DNA from: Apostichopus japonicus
Taxonomy: Eukaryota; Echinodermata; Holothuroidea; Aspidochirotida; Stichopodidae
Direction: 5' to 3'
Assembly (NCBI RefSeq): GCF_037975245.1
Contig: NC_092571.1
Coordinates: 26,920,564-26,984,563 of the forward strand
DNA length: 64,000 bases
The position numbers and the translations under genes are program-made. A model generated the notes under the pieces. The model was not told the origin of the DNA, did no database searches, and saw nothing but the letters and a program-made list of their open reading frames with translations. Positions 49,606 to 63,757 of the stretch are shown in pieces. How positions within the stretch are numbered: position 1 is the stretch's first letter; every line of letters begins with the position of its first letter.

Positions 49606-50694
49606 GCAAGAAATACCAGTTCCACAATCACGAAGAATCTTCTTGGAAAACAACGTGAAAACAGTTTGCAGGAAAGAAAGTTTGGCCGTGTATCGTACTA
49701 TAACAAAATTCTCCCACCATATGAAGTATATTTTCAAATGATTTATACCAGAAGATTTAGTTTTGGGGTGTTTTAAGTCTTAAGTGGCCGAACTTCGAAG
49801 TCACCATCCTACTGGCCATTCTTCATACGTATAGCATTTCTACGAACAAATGATCTTAATACTTACTTAACAGTAATGACTGACCTTTTCATCTGAGCTA
49901 ATAATGTTATATCTGTATTGTGACATTGCTAGACATTTAAAAACTACTTTAAAAATTGAAACATGTATGCCACTACTGTTTAGTTGGACTGCTTTGTAAA
50001 CAAACATCAGATGCACTGTGCAGTATGGGTCACCGAGTGTTTCGTGCAATGAACATATGCATATTCTAAGCCTAACCTTTAATGATCTTTTAAGCTGTTT
50101 TAAGTTGTTGATGATAAATGACATTTTCCGTACTTTACAAAACTGAGGAGAAAACATTTTTCAATGCTCTTTGGAAATTTGCGATCTCGATATGGGCTAG
50201 GCCTAATTAATTGAATGAAAAAGTTCAGTAGGCTCATAGCCTATTAATATAATAGAAATTCACTTAGTCTGGAAATGATAGCGCAAGGCCAATGTAAGCT
50301 CTAGCCGTGTGAGGCTAGGCTTAACGTATGTCAATAGTCTGGCCGCGTTTAAACAATCGGTAATTTAGGCCTTACTTACATAAATAAATCATTTAATTCG
50401 ATGGCCTATACCATCGGAATATCACTGTCACCGGTTCCGCGAAACTGAAATTATTTGACGTTGTTATTGTACCTGCTAGGCCTACCTGGTAAGCCTAATA
50501 TTCCGACGTTTTACGTCGAGACCATACCTTGCAATAAGACGAACGAATTTGCATCCTGGTTTGAAAAATAAGGTAATAAAAAGGAAGGCATCATGTATGA
50601 TTCTTAGTTCGTGTTGATATCCGAACTGATTGAGGCCAGAGAACAGTAACTGCGAGCTTATGGTACGCCGTTTAAAATATTTACCTCGTTGTAC
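49606..50694. other. Non-coding region rich in TAGGCCTA
   Basis: Several TAGGCCT motifs occur at 50200-50500. No exon could be linked to either flanking gene, including the missing first exon of ELP5. Confidence 0.4.
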
Positions 50695-51055
50695 TTAAAG
50701 GCTGTGAAGACTCGCGCAAAAAGAAACGTATAATGCCGGTAATTTGACCTAGTTTCGAATGAGGTGTAACAGAAGTGTTAAACACCACCATCAATCCCAG
50801 AAAAAAACACACAGAGCTTGCTACTGTCGGTAGTAAGACACCATATACGGCTGCGGTCAATACCCACAGCACAGTATACAAACGATACAGCGATGGACAT
50901 CTCAGGTCCAGCTAAAGATAACAAGGTATCACGTTTCATTACTGTCTGCATTTTGTAGCGACACGAACAAAACGTCACTTGCAAGCAATTGCAACAGAAA
51001 GTTAACTTTTTCAGATGGCGGCACGCGGTTTGGGGGGAGTCTTCAATGCCTTTAA
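50695..51055 (-). mobile_element. TTAA-flanked MITE, copy 1 (353 bp)
   Basis: TTAA at 50695-50698 and 51052-51055 flank TIRs AGGCTGTGAAGACTC and, from the right end, AGGCATTGAAGACTCC. The interior matches copy 2 at 56125-56488 in reverse orientation, including the stretches giving ATGTCCA...GCTG and AACACTTCTGTTACA. TTAA duplications are typical of piggyBac-type transposition. No coding sequence. Confidence 0.8.
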
Positions 51056-51059
51056 GTAG

Positions 51060-51485
51060 AATTCATTCCACTTAAGTATTTGATTTGATTTGATTTATTT
51101 GTTTTATCACGTGGATATATACATTGTGAAAGGAAGTCTTCTAAAAAGCCTATATTGGCTTAACAAAGTAGAAGACTCCCTGAAAAAGAAAAAGAAAAAG
51201 AAAAAGAAAAGGAAATGGAAATATTACAGTTCACAAAAAATCAATAGTAGTGTGATATTTGAATTAATAAGATGCAATGATTTCTTTCATTAAATATTTT
51301 CTAAATGATCTTTTTGATAATTTATTTTTGTTCATTTCTGTAAGAATTCCAAGTTCTTATAGCACGAATTCTTAATCTTAACGTTCCTATTGAAGTATTG
51401 GTTGTGTAATAATGCGCATTATCGGCATATCTTGTATTGTGATAATGTAAATCCCTATTACTAATTAGGTAATTACTAAAGTTAT
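51060..51485. other. AT-rich spacer with AAAAAG repeat
   Basis: It includes (AAAAAG)n at about 51184-51213 and TTTGATTTGATTTGATTT at 51079, possibly the 3' tail of a reversed retroelement. No gene. Confidence 0.4.
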
Positions 51486-54187
<2,702 letters not shown>

Positions 54188-54420
54188 ACCACTGCTTGAT
54201 GGTACGTCGTATTGTAGTCGTTCACATGCCCTCGAAAGTGCCCATTCCAACTGCATCAGCAACAGTTTACAACGATTGATTGGCTGGCTGCATTTTCCGA
54301 GTGTAAACGCATGGTGTTATGTTCGTACATACACAACGAAAGCTGGATAAGTATGGGGGAATGGCCGCACATAGTTACGTAACTAGGTATCATGGGGGTA
54401 ATCGTAGTTGCTAACATCCA

Positions 54421-54556
54421 CCTCTATCACCCAATGTCAACCCACCTCGGAGTCGTTTTGGGGAGGGGAGTACTAATCCCCCAAATCAGGGGACAATGGC
54501 TAACAAATCGAATATGTAACTCAATACCACTGAGGGCGCTCATGGTAGCTGGCAAC
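54421..54556 (+). repeat. Interspersed ~166-bp repeat, left part, split by the 6.1-kb element
   Basis: It resembles the copy at 48216 and continues at 60662. Its last eight bases, CTGGCAAC, are the duplicated target site of the inserted element. Confidence 0.8.
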
Positions 54557-54669
54557 CAGAGCCGTATATAGAGAGAGTTTGGCCAACCATGTAACCGATT
54601 TGGATTGGTCGAGAGGGAAAACGCCCACACAGGGTGGTAAAATAGGTCCACTTGAAAACTTTATAGCAG

Positions 54670-56124
54670 ACGACACGCATACTCACAGTGTATAGACTAT
54701 CGTTTGTGTACACGAAAAAAGTACGAAATTACGTAAGAAATGGTGCTGGGGCTGCTGCAATCGGTCAGAACATGGATATTGTTGTTTGATTATCCGACTG
54801 ACCATAAAAGAAGAGGAATTTTTTGGAAGTAGAAAGAACAAGATGGAGATCTAATGAAAAAAAAGTCTGTGTAGCCTAGGCCCATACTAGCCATAGGCCC
54901 TAGTGTAATACGAGTAATGTACAAGCAATGCGAGAATTTTACGTTCAGACTGGTTTCTGTAATTACATGCATGGCTATTCTCTCTCGTTTTACGATCCAC
55001 AAATTCGATTTCATTATGCCAGCTCTCCTAATCATAGGCATGGCAGTTTCAGTCGCACATATAGTTATCCTAATTCCTAGTTATTGTATGCCTAGGCTAT
55101 GCCTAGCCTAAAAAAGTATCACTTTTAGTTTAATGTAAAAGGGTGGGCTAGCCTCTAGGCATCACGTAAAGCCCTAATCCTTAGTTAAGCCCGAAGCATA
55201 AGTTAAGCCTGGGCTTAGTTAGACCTGGACCATTCTTGCTATTACTACAACTGTTATAGCACATGTCATAATATGGCACAGTATAAGGCCCAATTAAACT
55301 AGGTCTAAGGAAAACAAAGTAGCCTAGGCCTAAACTAGTTAGGCTAGGTCTATACTCATTGGCAACTTGTGGGTTGTGTACACATACAGGCCTAATTATA
55401 TAGAACCTTTTAGTATGCCATAAACAAGTGCCCAAATGGTTAAATGATCTTGGTTTGTGTTAATTGTCAGCATTGGCCTAGCCTTTTTAGGCTAACATGA
55501 ATTCAGCCTAATTTTTTCTTCTTCAAAAGTATAGCCTAGGCCTTGGTTTAATTTGGATGCAGTCAACTATCATTTATCAAAGTTGCATCAGTACCTCCTT
55601 ATTCCCTTAATTGACACCCACATTGACGATTGAAGTTAAAAAAAATCTTTTTAAATTATCTTTAGACAGTAAATTTTAACTCCCTGAATTTCAGGACTTT
55701 TTTTACAAATCAAAGGTGACATGTGCTCTGAAGAAAAACTCCTAACATAAAAAGCCACAGTTAGCAGACTGTGATAATGAAAAACCTGGTGAGTGACTAC
55801 TAGACTGAAATCCAGTTCCTGCAACCACAGCAATAAAGTCTTTGTTTTAATCAATGCACGTGTGTGTTTGAAACTTTCAAATGGACACTCAATGGCAGTT
55901 GGTTAAGATATAAGGTTTTACCTTCATCATGGAGAGTTGAAGGGAATCTGCCTCATCATCTGAATAATGGACTCAAGGATAGCAACAAATCATGATTGGA
56001 TAATGATTTTGAGCAAGTATATATCTGGCAATTTGAAAGTTTGTATTATTTTTTTACATATTATTTAAGCTGTTTAGCTCACACACAAGCAAATGATCAA
56101 GTGACAACAACCGATGCAGTATAT
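54670..56124. other. Non-coding left interior of the 6.1-kb element
   Basis: It is dense in TAGGCCTA/TAGCCTAGGC motifs (54875-55560). No coding frame was recognised. Confidence 0.5.
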
Positions 56125-56488
56125 TTAAAGGTATTGAAGACTTGCCCTAAACCGCATGCCGCGCTCTGAAAAAGTTTACTTTCCGTTGCTGGCAAGTGAA
56201 GTTTTTTGTTGTGTCGCTACAAAATGCAGACAGTAATGAAACCTGATACCTTGTTATCTTTTACCTAGACCTGAGATGTCCACGCTGCTATGTGCACTGT
56301 GTTGTGGGTATTGACTGTGATGTTTTTATTGACTGTACACTAATGTCTATTTACTGATGGTAGCAAGCTGTATGTGTATTTTCTGGGATCAATGGTGGTG
56401 TCTAACACTTCTGTTACATCGCATTCGAAACTAGGTCAGATAACCGGCATGAGACGTTTCTTTGTGCGGGAGTCTCCACACCCTTTAA
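56125..56488 (+). mobile_element. TTAA-flanked MITE, copy 2 (356 bp)
   Basis: TTAA at 56125-56128 and 56485-56488 flank TIRs AGGTATTGAAGACTTGCC and, from the right, AGGGTGTGGAGACTCCCG. It is the reverse-orientation relative of copy 1, sharing for example TTGTGTCGCTACAAAATGCA against its complement at about 50950. Nested inside the 6.1-kb element, so it is younger than that insertion or was carried with it. Confidence 0.8.
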
Positions 56489-56846
56489 GGAGAAGTATTT
56501 ATATCCCATTAATAGAGAAAGAATTATGTTTCAATTGGTAGCATGCAACTTAAAATTTTGCAAACATTAGATACAATCAAACAATAGCAAGGTTCATTTA
56601 CAATGTAATCTACTGCCCTTTATTTCACATTAGTCTGTCACATCAGAAGGTCACAGCTTTCAATAATTATACAAACAAATTCCCTTGTTGGGTGCTTCGT
56701 TAGATTCCTGCAATTTTCAAGTTTATCAATGTAGTAAGTTCTGAATGTGGCAATGTGGAGAAGCTTTGGGATAATCTGTGGATAAGACTGCCAGACTATC
56801 AACAAGATTCCACATCCATGCAACTCCAACTGCTTCCTTCACCTCC

Positions 56847-57345
56847 TTGCAGATGTACCACATGTCCAAAAAAAAGTCAGCATTGGTTAATGTAATTAAA
56901 ATCTGGCATCCTCCTGAGCTGGCAAATACACATGAATTGTCAAGTACAGAGGTCAGTGTGAAACCACTGAAAGATCTTCTCAGCTTTCAAGAAAACAAAG
57001 ACTTGAAGCCAAATTGACAGAGGCCACACTGATACCATTCCACTCTCATAAGATGAAGGTATCACACACACTTCATTTTGCTTCTGCGATGCAGTGCCTG
57101 GTAGACTGTGAGGGTCACCCAATGGATGTTTTAACAACTGCCTGGTTTATAGAGCTCTGCAACAGATAATTCATCCTAATGTCTAGTCGTCATCCTGTCA
57201 TGGCCTTGAGCAAGTTGAACCCACTTCAACACAAAGCAGCTATTGAATTCTTGTCTAGGTACTGTCAAATCCACATCACCATCATTGCTGGTTCCAGCTA
57301 CGCTGACCATGATAAAAGAGTACAATGAGGGTTTTTTAATTCACC
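56847..57345 (+). pseudogene. P-element/THAP9-like transposase relic
   Basis: In sequence, with one frameshift near 57010 and a stop at 57166, the plus strand reads VSVKPLKDLLSFQENKDLKP, KLTEATLIPFHSHKMKVSHT, LHFASAMQCLVDCEGHPMDV, LTTAWFIELCNR, then LMSSRHPVMALSKLNPLQHK. The order 'L..L...GL..KLT..HL..F.KMKV..A.Q.LS' followed by a 'F...NSRHP'-type segment is what I recall of the region around the GTP-binding insertion of P and THAP9 transposases. Upstream THAP and catalytic parts and the C-terminus were not found. The family call is by recollection only. Confidence 0.55.
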
Positions 57346-58673
57346 CAACAGAGCTTGCATTCCAGTACCTTTGGGCAGCTGAAAAGATATTCAGAAATTG
57401 TTATATATGAGTGTGTTTGTATGCATGCATATGTGTGATTTTCTTGCTTTACAGAACAGCTCCATTTTGATAAGCTATGTAACGTGGAAACCTGCCAATC
57501 ATATGTTTGAAATAGGACAGGCTGAAACGATTCTTAAATGAAAAGCTTAACGACTTCTTGCATTTTTATACATCACTGTTCAGGTAAGGCCAGTAAGGGC
57601 AGTATGAAGAATAAGTAACAATTAATAATTATCATTATGGCCATTTGCTGTCTGCATAATAACAAACTGAATGATGTCATCAGCCCTATGCTCAGTTGAC
57701 AACACTGACAAGTAGGCACACTACTGTATGTCAGTGTGATCCATGAAACCTTATTAAGGACATGACCGTATAGTATATATGTTAATGGAAAATACATAAG
57801 CTACAACATACACCAGTATTCAGTTGTTGCAGGGTTTTTTTTCTCTACAGACCCATTCAATCTGTTGCACCTACTATAGCCTAGTACTACATTCCTGAGA
57901 AATTAACATCACAATATCAGTCTTAGGTTTGCCCACAGACTCCCTACTATTGCTAACTCCTACACTCAAGTATATAGTTTAGTTTAGTAGAAAAAAAGAC
58001 CAGGAGAGACATTCAAGTCCCCATTAAGGACCCTAAGGCTATATGAGAGGAATAAAACCGAGGACATCAAATGTCATACCCAATTACAACATTTGCTTAA
58101 TGTACTCATCCAAGTATTCTTAAACCCATTCACACTACTTGCAATTCAACCTTCTCAGGCAAACCATTCCATCCATTCACAACCCTTGTATAAGTTGTAT
58201 TAGACTTTAGAGAAAAAGTTATGCCGAATATTAATCCTACTATGTAACTTCTGGAGTTTAATACAATGACCTCTGGTACAACTACTTTTTGGCAAACCTG
58301 AAAAGATCAGTGAAGCATAAATTGTCATTTTATGTGTAGGCCTACTTTATTTAATTGAAGGATCTATTAATGTAGGCCTGATGCTATAGTTGTGCGTCTG
58401 TAATCTAGCCTAGCCAGGACTGTGATGTGTGCTTTTCGTTTGTATGACTAAAGTGGGACTAGTAGTATGAGGCGTAAAATAAAACAAGTGTAACGACAGC
58501 TAGTTTCAGCTAGTTTTCTATGCATTTCAGGTGTGAAGATAAACGTAAATGTCATTAACTAACGCATACTCTAATTCATTACCTGATATCCATTTTGTTC
58601 CTCGTATGCCTGTCAAAATCTGACATTCTGAGTCGCTTCGTTTGTTCGCAACGAGCACAGTGTGCAAAGCTGC
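57346..58673. other. Non-coding interior of the 6.1-kb element
   Basis: No coding frame or clear repeat was recognised between the transposase relic and the fold-back arms. Confidence 0.45.
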
Positions 58674-60530
58674 TATTACGGCATGCCATACGTTTCAAAA
58701 ATGTCCAAAACAATATAAGCATGTCCAAAATGATATAAGCATGTCCAAATTTATATAAACATGTCGAAATTAATATGAGTATGTCCAAAAATAATAAGAG
58801 CATGTCCAAAATAATATGAGAGTGTCGAAAGACTATATGAGCATGTCCAACATATTAAAAGAATGTCGAAAAATAATACAAGAGCGACAAATGTAACTGC
58901 CTAATTCAATTTTGTATTGAACATTTTGGCGTTTTAAGTTACGCCATATGTTGCAAAATATAAGCATGTCCAAACTTATATGAGCATGTCCAAATTTATA
59001 TAGACATGTCAAAACTATATGAGCATGTCCAAAATAATACGCGCATGTCCAAACACATATAAGTATGTCCAAATATAATTTGAGCACGCCCAAAATTATA
59101 TGAGAGTGTCGAATAATAATATAAAAGTCTCGAGTGTAACTGCTAACTTCAACTTTGTTATGAACATTTTGGCGTTTGAAGTCACGCCAAATGTTTCAAA
59201 TATCGAACTTTTATATTGGTATGTCGAAAAAAAATTAGCTTACAATACCTTCTTTGGAGGTAATTTTTATTAACTGACACAATGGTTATCATTATGACAA
59301 TATATTATTGAAACATTCTTCTGTTTTTGTGACGCAAATAATTCAAAATATGTAAAAACAAGACCATCACCTAACATTTTTCCTTTTCACATCCCTTCGT
59401 AATGTGAGTGGTTTCGCCCTGCCTAGAGGTGCTGAGATTATTCATATATTGTTGCGAAGGCAAAGAAGTTCACGTGCGAAAGTACGTACAACATGCACAA
59501 GCGCTAACAACGTACAGTAGTTATCACACATGCGTACGTTGACAGTGAAAATGAAGTACTATACTGTGTTACTTTTTTAACGGAAAATTGTGACACTTAA
59601 TTACGGTTACCAGGCGAAGTCGGCCACTAGCCCAGAATTAAAAAAAATAAGCCTAGGTTAGGGGTATTCAACGTTTAATCTTCACTCTCACCTTTTAACT
59701 AAATTTCAAGATGGAAACGTGGGAAGAACTCGCCAACTACATATTATTGATTAAACCGCGTGGAATGTTGTACACAGTGGTTCTTCGTATTAAACTCACT
59801 GATAGTTACAGCACCTTGGGGCCAGGTTGATCACTCGCGCTACGAAACAACTCAACTAATATTTCCTCGAAAATAAAATCGTTCTTGATCGAAATATCAT
59901 TAAAATATTAACACACACACTAATACGGTAATGGATGAACTGTATATCGTCTTAAGTTACGCTGGATATGGTGTTTTTGTTTTCAGCATACCAAAATAAA
60001 AAGTTTGATATTTGGAACATATGGCGTAAATTCAAACGCCTGACTGTTCATTACCAAAGTTGAATCGAGCAGTTACGCTCGAGACTTTCGTATTATTTTT
60101 CGACACTTTTTTATATTTTGGACATGCTCATATAGTCTTTCGACACTCTTATATTATTTTGGACATGCTCTCATTATTTTTGGACATACTCATATTGGTT
60201 TCGACATGTTTATATAAATTTGGACATGCTTATATTTTTTTGGATATTTTGCAACAGATGGCGTGAATTCAGATGCCAAAATGTTCACTAAAAAGTTGAA
60301 GTTAGCAGTTACATTCGACATGTTCATATAATTTTTCGACACTCTCATATTATTTTGGGCATGATCATATTATTTTTGGACATACTTATATTAGTTTCGA
60401 TATGTTTATATAAATTTGGACATGCTTATATTTTTTTGGACATGCTTATATTTTTTTGGACATGCTTATATTATTTTGGACATGCTTATATAGTTTTGGA
60501 CATTTTTGATACATTTGGCATTCCGTATGC
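58674..60530. mobile_element. Nested fold-back element with ATGTCCAAA repeat arms
   Basis: The left arm (about 58674-59240) consists of ~20-bp units such as ATAAGCATGTCCAAAAT and ATGAGAGTGTCGAAA, with a ~250-bp higher-order unit containing TTTTGGCGTTT(T/G)AAGT and ACGCCA. The right arm (about 59960-60530) is its reverse complement, and the outermost sequences also match inversely (ATTACGGCATGCCA against TGGCATTCCGTAT). The spacer at 59240-59960 is unique and has no coding frame. Long reading frames in the arms (repeated FGHAHI) are repeat artefacts. Confidence 0.8.
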
Positions 60531-60661
60531 TATATATTGTGTGTGGTGTTTTTCGTGTTTCGCGCAACTGGTAACGACAACTGGACCTATTTTGATGCCC
60601 ATGGTTTGCGTGTGACGTCACAAATCGCCAGTTGGCCAAACTCTCTCTATATACGGCTCTG

Positions 60662-60900
60662 CTGGCAACACATTCTATCACCCCATGTCAACCAAACTCG
60701 GGGACTATTTTGAGAGGGGGTTAGTCATCCCCAAAATCAGCACAAAACGTAATGTTTCCGACTTTGAACAAGTTTTGTGGCCTACAAACCAAATCTGTAA
60801 CTCAGTAATTTGTGTGCTCGTTGCTGAAATGACACTCTATCACCCCATGCCAACCGTTCTCCGGGAACGTTGGGGTAGGGGGGTTATTCACCCTAAACTC
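60662..60900 (+). repeat. Interspersed ~166-bp repeat, right part plus a second unit
   Basis: It resumes the repeat split by the 6.1-kb element. TCTATCACCCCATG(T/C)CAACC occurs at 60675 and 60838, giving the unit size. It matches the copy at 48216. Confidence 0.8.
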
Positions 60901-63377
60901 ATCACAAAAGCGTATTGTTACGGATTTTCCCGTTGACTTAAAAAATAATTTCGGCAAAGAAACCGTCAATATATCAAATGATAGTGTAATCGCTTTTCAC
61001 ACGTATGCGTGTATGCGTCAATAACTGGCGAAACTGACCTAAATTGTGCGAAAAATTGTGTCGCAAGCTCCTCCTAGACCGTAAGTCTGATAAGTTCAAC
61101 CTTTTAGGGAAGGTACCTGCATGTCATTTAAACTCGTGCCTGCGTGACCGATAACGTTATAGTTCAAAGGTCAGAGGTCAAATTCCCCAAAACTGATTTC
61201 TAGCCGTTACCTGCTTGTCAACGAAGTCATTACACCACAAGATATCTAGAGAATAAACAATTAAAAGTGTATCTATGTGGTTGTTAAGGATCGAGGTCAA
61301 AGGTTAATGTAGGTCACAGGTCAAAGTGGCCTAAATTATGTGGAGGGCAGGAGATGAGATCTGTAACCCCATTTATAACCCTCTTGTGTTAACTTGGATA
61401 AATACGGACACTAATGTATATATATATACATATATCAAATATAGTGAACATAACACATTTGTTTTGAATTTCATTTAATCAGAACTATTTGTCATTGGTT
61501 TTGTCCAAGCTGTGTGGAATTTAATTACAGCTCCATTTGTATGCGTGTTACATCTTCGATTGTTACATCAAGCTCTCATGCCGGATTTGTTTGTACTATC
61601 AAATCAAAATATGATCAGGAAGGAAGAGATCTATTTAGATTTAAAGGGGATATATAGTTGAATCAGAGGATGCATCACCTTACAGTACTTGCAATGGCTG
61701 TGCTTGGTTAGATCAATGTGCTTCATGACTACAAATGAATGTTTTCAATAGAGACAGATTTGGGTGCTTTGACTAGCCAAGTCGTTCGTTTGTATTGTTT
61801 TAATTACTGTTTGTTACAAAAAGTTATCAATTTTCTTTAAATTTGGAAGACATAACAACATGCATGGTAATTGTACGTGGAATATATGAGGATCAGATAT
61901 AAACAGTAACAGTCCGCATAGAATATTCACTCATAGCCACTGAAAGAGTGAAATAGCTATAAAAACAATTACCCTCCGACAACCTACAGAATATTTTAAA
62001 CTTAATTTTAATTTAGACATTTAAAAACATCTATACAAAAAATGAAAATAATAATAACTGCTTTTTTTTTTTAAACCTAAATAGGATAAAATAAACTACC
62101 TTTGAAATTTATGGATTATAATGTTTCACTTACGCCCTACAGAACGATAAGAAACTGTAAGAAAAAGTTTATATTCGTAGATTACAGAGACTGTAAAGCA
62201 AGATAGTACGATTTCAGCTGTCATTATTAAATTGTATTACTAAATTGTCATTATTATTGCATACACGCCACCTCTAAAAATAAGTTATTGAAAATATACT
62301 GGTCCCGCTCAATTTACTAATCGTGTTTCATTAGAAAATATATCGCCAAAGTGCATTGCACGTGTTGTGAGAGATAGATGTCGAACGAAATATTAATCAA
62401 CATATCCTCAACCAAACAGTTTAAGCTCAGCCTGATACAAAGAAAGAAGAATTGACGAACTATAACACATTTTTTCACTAATAAACTTAAGGAAATGCTG
62501 AGGATACTTTGGCCTTGCTTCGAAAATCGTGACTCAAGTATCATGCAAGAACAATCTCACCTCTTGCAATAAGATATGACCAGCAATGAAAATACGAAGT
62601 ATTGCAGAGCTAGCACCACAGAATATAATATATACAAAGAATAAAACTCGCACAATTTTTATTTACAACTTTAAAGTTAAGACTGTAAATAATAAAAGTA
62701 AACATTTTCGTTATAGCTATAGTGCATGGATGTGCCGATAATATAAAATGCACCCTTGCTGTGTAACAGAGTTGGAAGAAATATTAAGGAAGATGAGAGA
62801 ATAGGTGACGAGTGTAATTATCACATAACATAATATTAAATAGCAATAGCTAAAAACAAAAAATACCCTTCTACAACCTACAGAATATTTCAAACTTTAA
62901 TTCTAATTTATAAATAACTATACAAAAAATGAAAATAATAATAACTGTTCGTTACAAAACCTTAGCAATTCTCTATAAATTTGGAAGATATAACAACATG
63001 CATGGTAATTGTACATGGAAGATATGAGGATCAGATATAAACAGTAACAGTCCGCATAGAATTTTCACTCATAGCCACTGACAGAGTGGAATAGCTACAC
63101 AAATACCCTCCTACAACCTACAGAATATTTCAAACTTAATTTTAATTTAGAAATTTAAAAATAACTATACAAAATATGAAAATAATTATAACTGTTTGTT
63201 ACAAAAAGTTAGCAATTCTCTATAAATTTGAAAGGCATAACAACCTGCATGGTAATTGTACATGGAGTATATGAGGATCAGATATAAACAGTAACAGTCC
63301 GCATAGAATTTTCACCCATAGCCACTGAAAGAGTTGCTTTCATAAATTTCATTTTCAACCATCTCGATTTCTTGTTC
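60901..63377. other. Intergenic or 3' UTR region
   Basis: 61150-61330 contains AGGTCA-type motifs (AAAGGTCAGAGGTCAAA, GAGGTCAAAGG, AGGTCACAGGTCAAAG). The triplicated repeat is listed separately. The right end is the 3' side of the minus-strand membrane protein exon. No coding sequence was seen. Confidence 0.5.
61808..63345 (+). repeat. Three dispersed direct copies of a ~245-bp sequence
   Basis: Copies start at about 61808, 62945 and 63189, each with GTTACAAAA.., ACATGCATGGTAATTGTAC, GAGGATCAGATATAAACAGT and CTCATAGCCACTGA. A partial copy lies at about 62850-62944 and the last is truncated. Copies 2 and 3 are head to tail. Non-coding, adjacent to the membrane protein's terminal exon. Confidence 0.85.
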
Positions 63378-63757
63378 CTATTCAAGTCTCTCAATTTCGG
63401 ACAATGTTTGATTTTGACAATCTTTTTCCGTATATGTTTCATACATAGCATTATCTATCATAGCTGGTACATCTAATGCACTATTCTCAGTCTGGAATCT
63501 CATGGATGACACTACGTCATCAGTTATCATTGTATTTGTAACGTTTGCATTATTCGTACTAGAGTTCTGTTTGGCTAAATCTGGGTTTCGGTTGCAGAAA
63601 GATACATTTAAACGAAAGTAAATTACTACAATTACAATAATGAATATCAAACACAAGCTGATGGCCGTGATAACCAGTGCAACAGTTATGTCTGGGCCCG
63701 AGTCATTTATCTCATTATAATCCATTGATGTGATATCTCCGTAGGAAAGTTCTGTTC
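63378..63757 (-). CDS. Terminal exon of a single-pass membrane protein (partial)
   Basis: The acceptor (TTTTTGTAACAG) at 63758 opens the exon in phase 1, and the stop is at 63378-63380; upstream exons are outside the window. The 126 or so residues comprise a short acidic extracellular stalk (ELSYGDITSMDYNEINDSGP), one transmembrane helix (ITVALVITAISLCLIFIIVI then VVIYF), and a cytoplasmic tail of about 80 residues. The tail has tyrosines in NAMYETYTEKD, possible phosphorylation or endocytic motifs, and ends SEIERLE. Layout fits the C-terminus of a type I receptor or adhesion protein. No catalytic domain is present and the family cannot be named. Confidence 0.75.

Larger units (their letters stand above)
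54557..60661. mobile_element. 6,105-bp TIR element with 8-bp TSD, P-element-like
   Basis: It begins CAGAGCCGTATATAGAGAGA and ends with the exact complement; the TIRs are identical for 31 bases. CTGGCAAC (54549-54556 and 60662-60669) is a perfect 8-bp duplication, inserted in a member of the ~166-bp repeat. P elements have 31-bp TIRs and 8-bp duplications, and the relic at 56847-57345 resembles P/THAP9 transposase. A hAT origin is also possible from the CAGAG end and the nTnnnnAn target. The copy is inactive and has received other insertions: a MITE and a fold-back element. Confidence 0.88.

Noticed and set aside
58579-60615. Open frames repeating FGHAHI/LDMLI, looking like membrane proteins
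   Set aside because: They are translations of the ATGTCCAAA units in the fold-back arms, present in both orientations.
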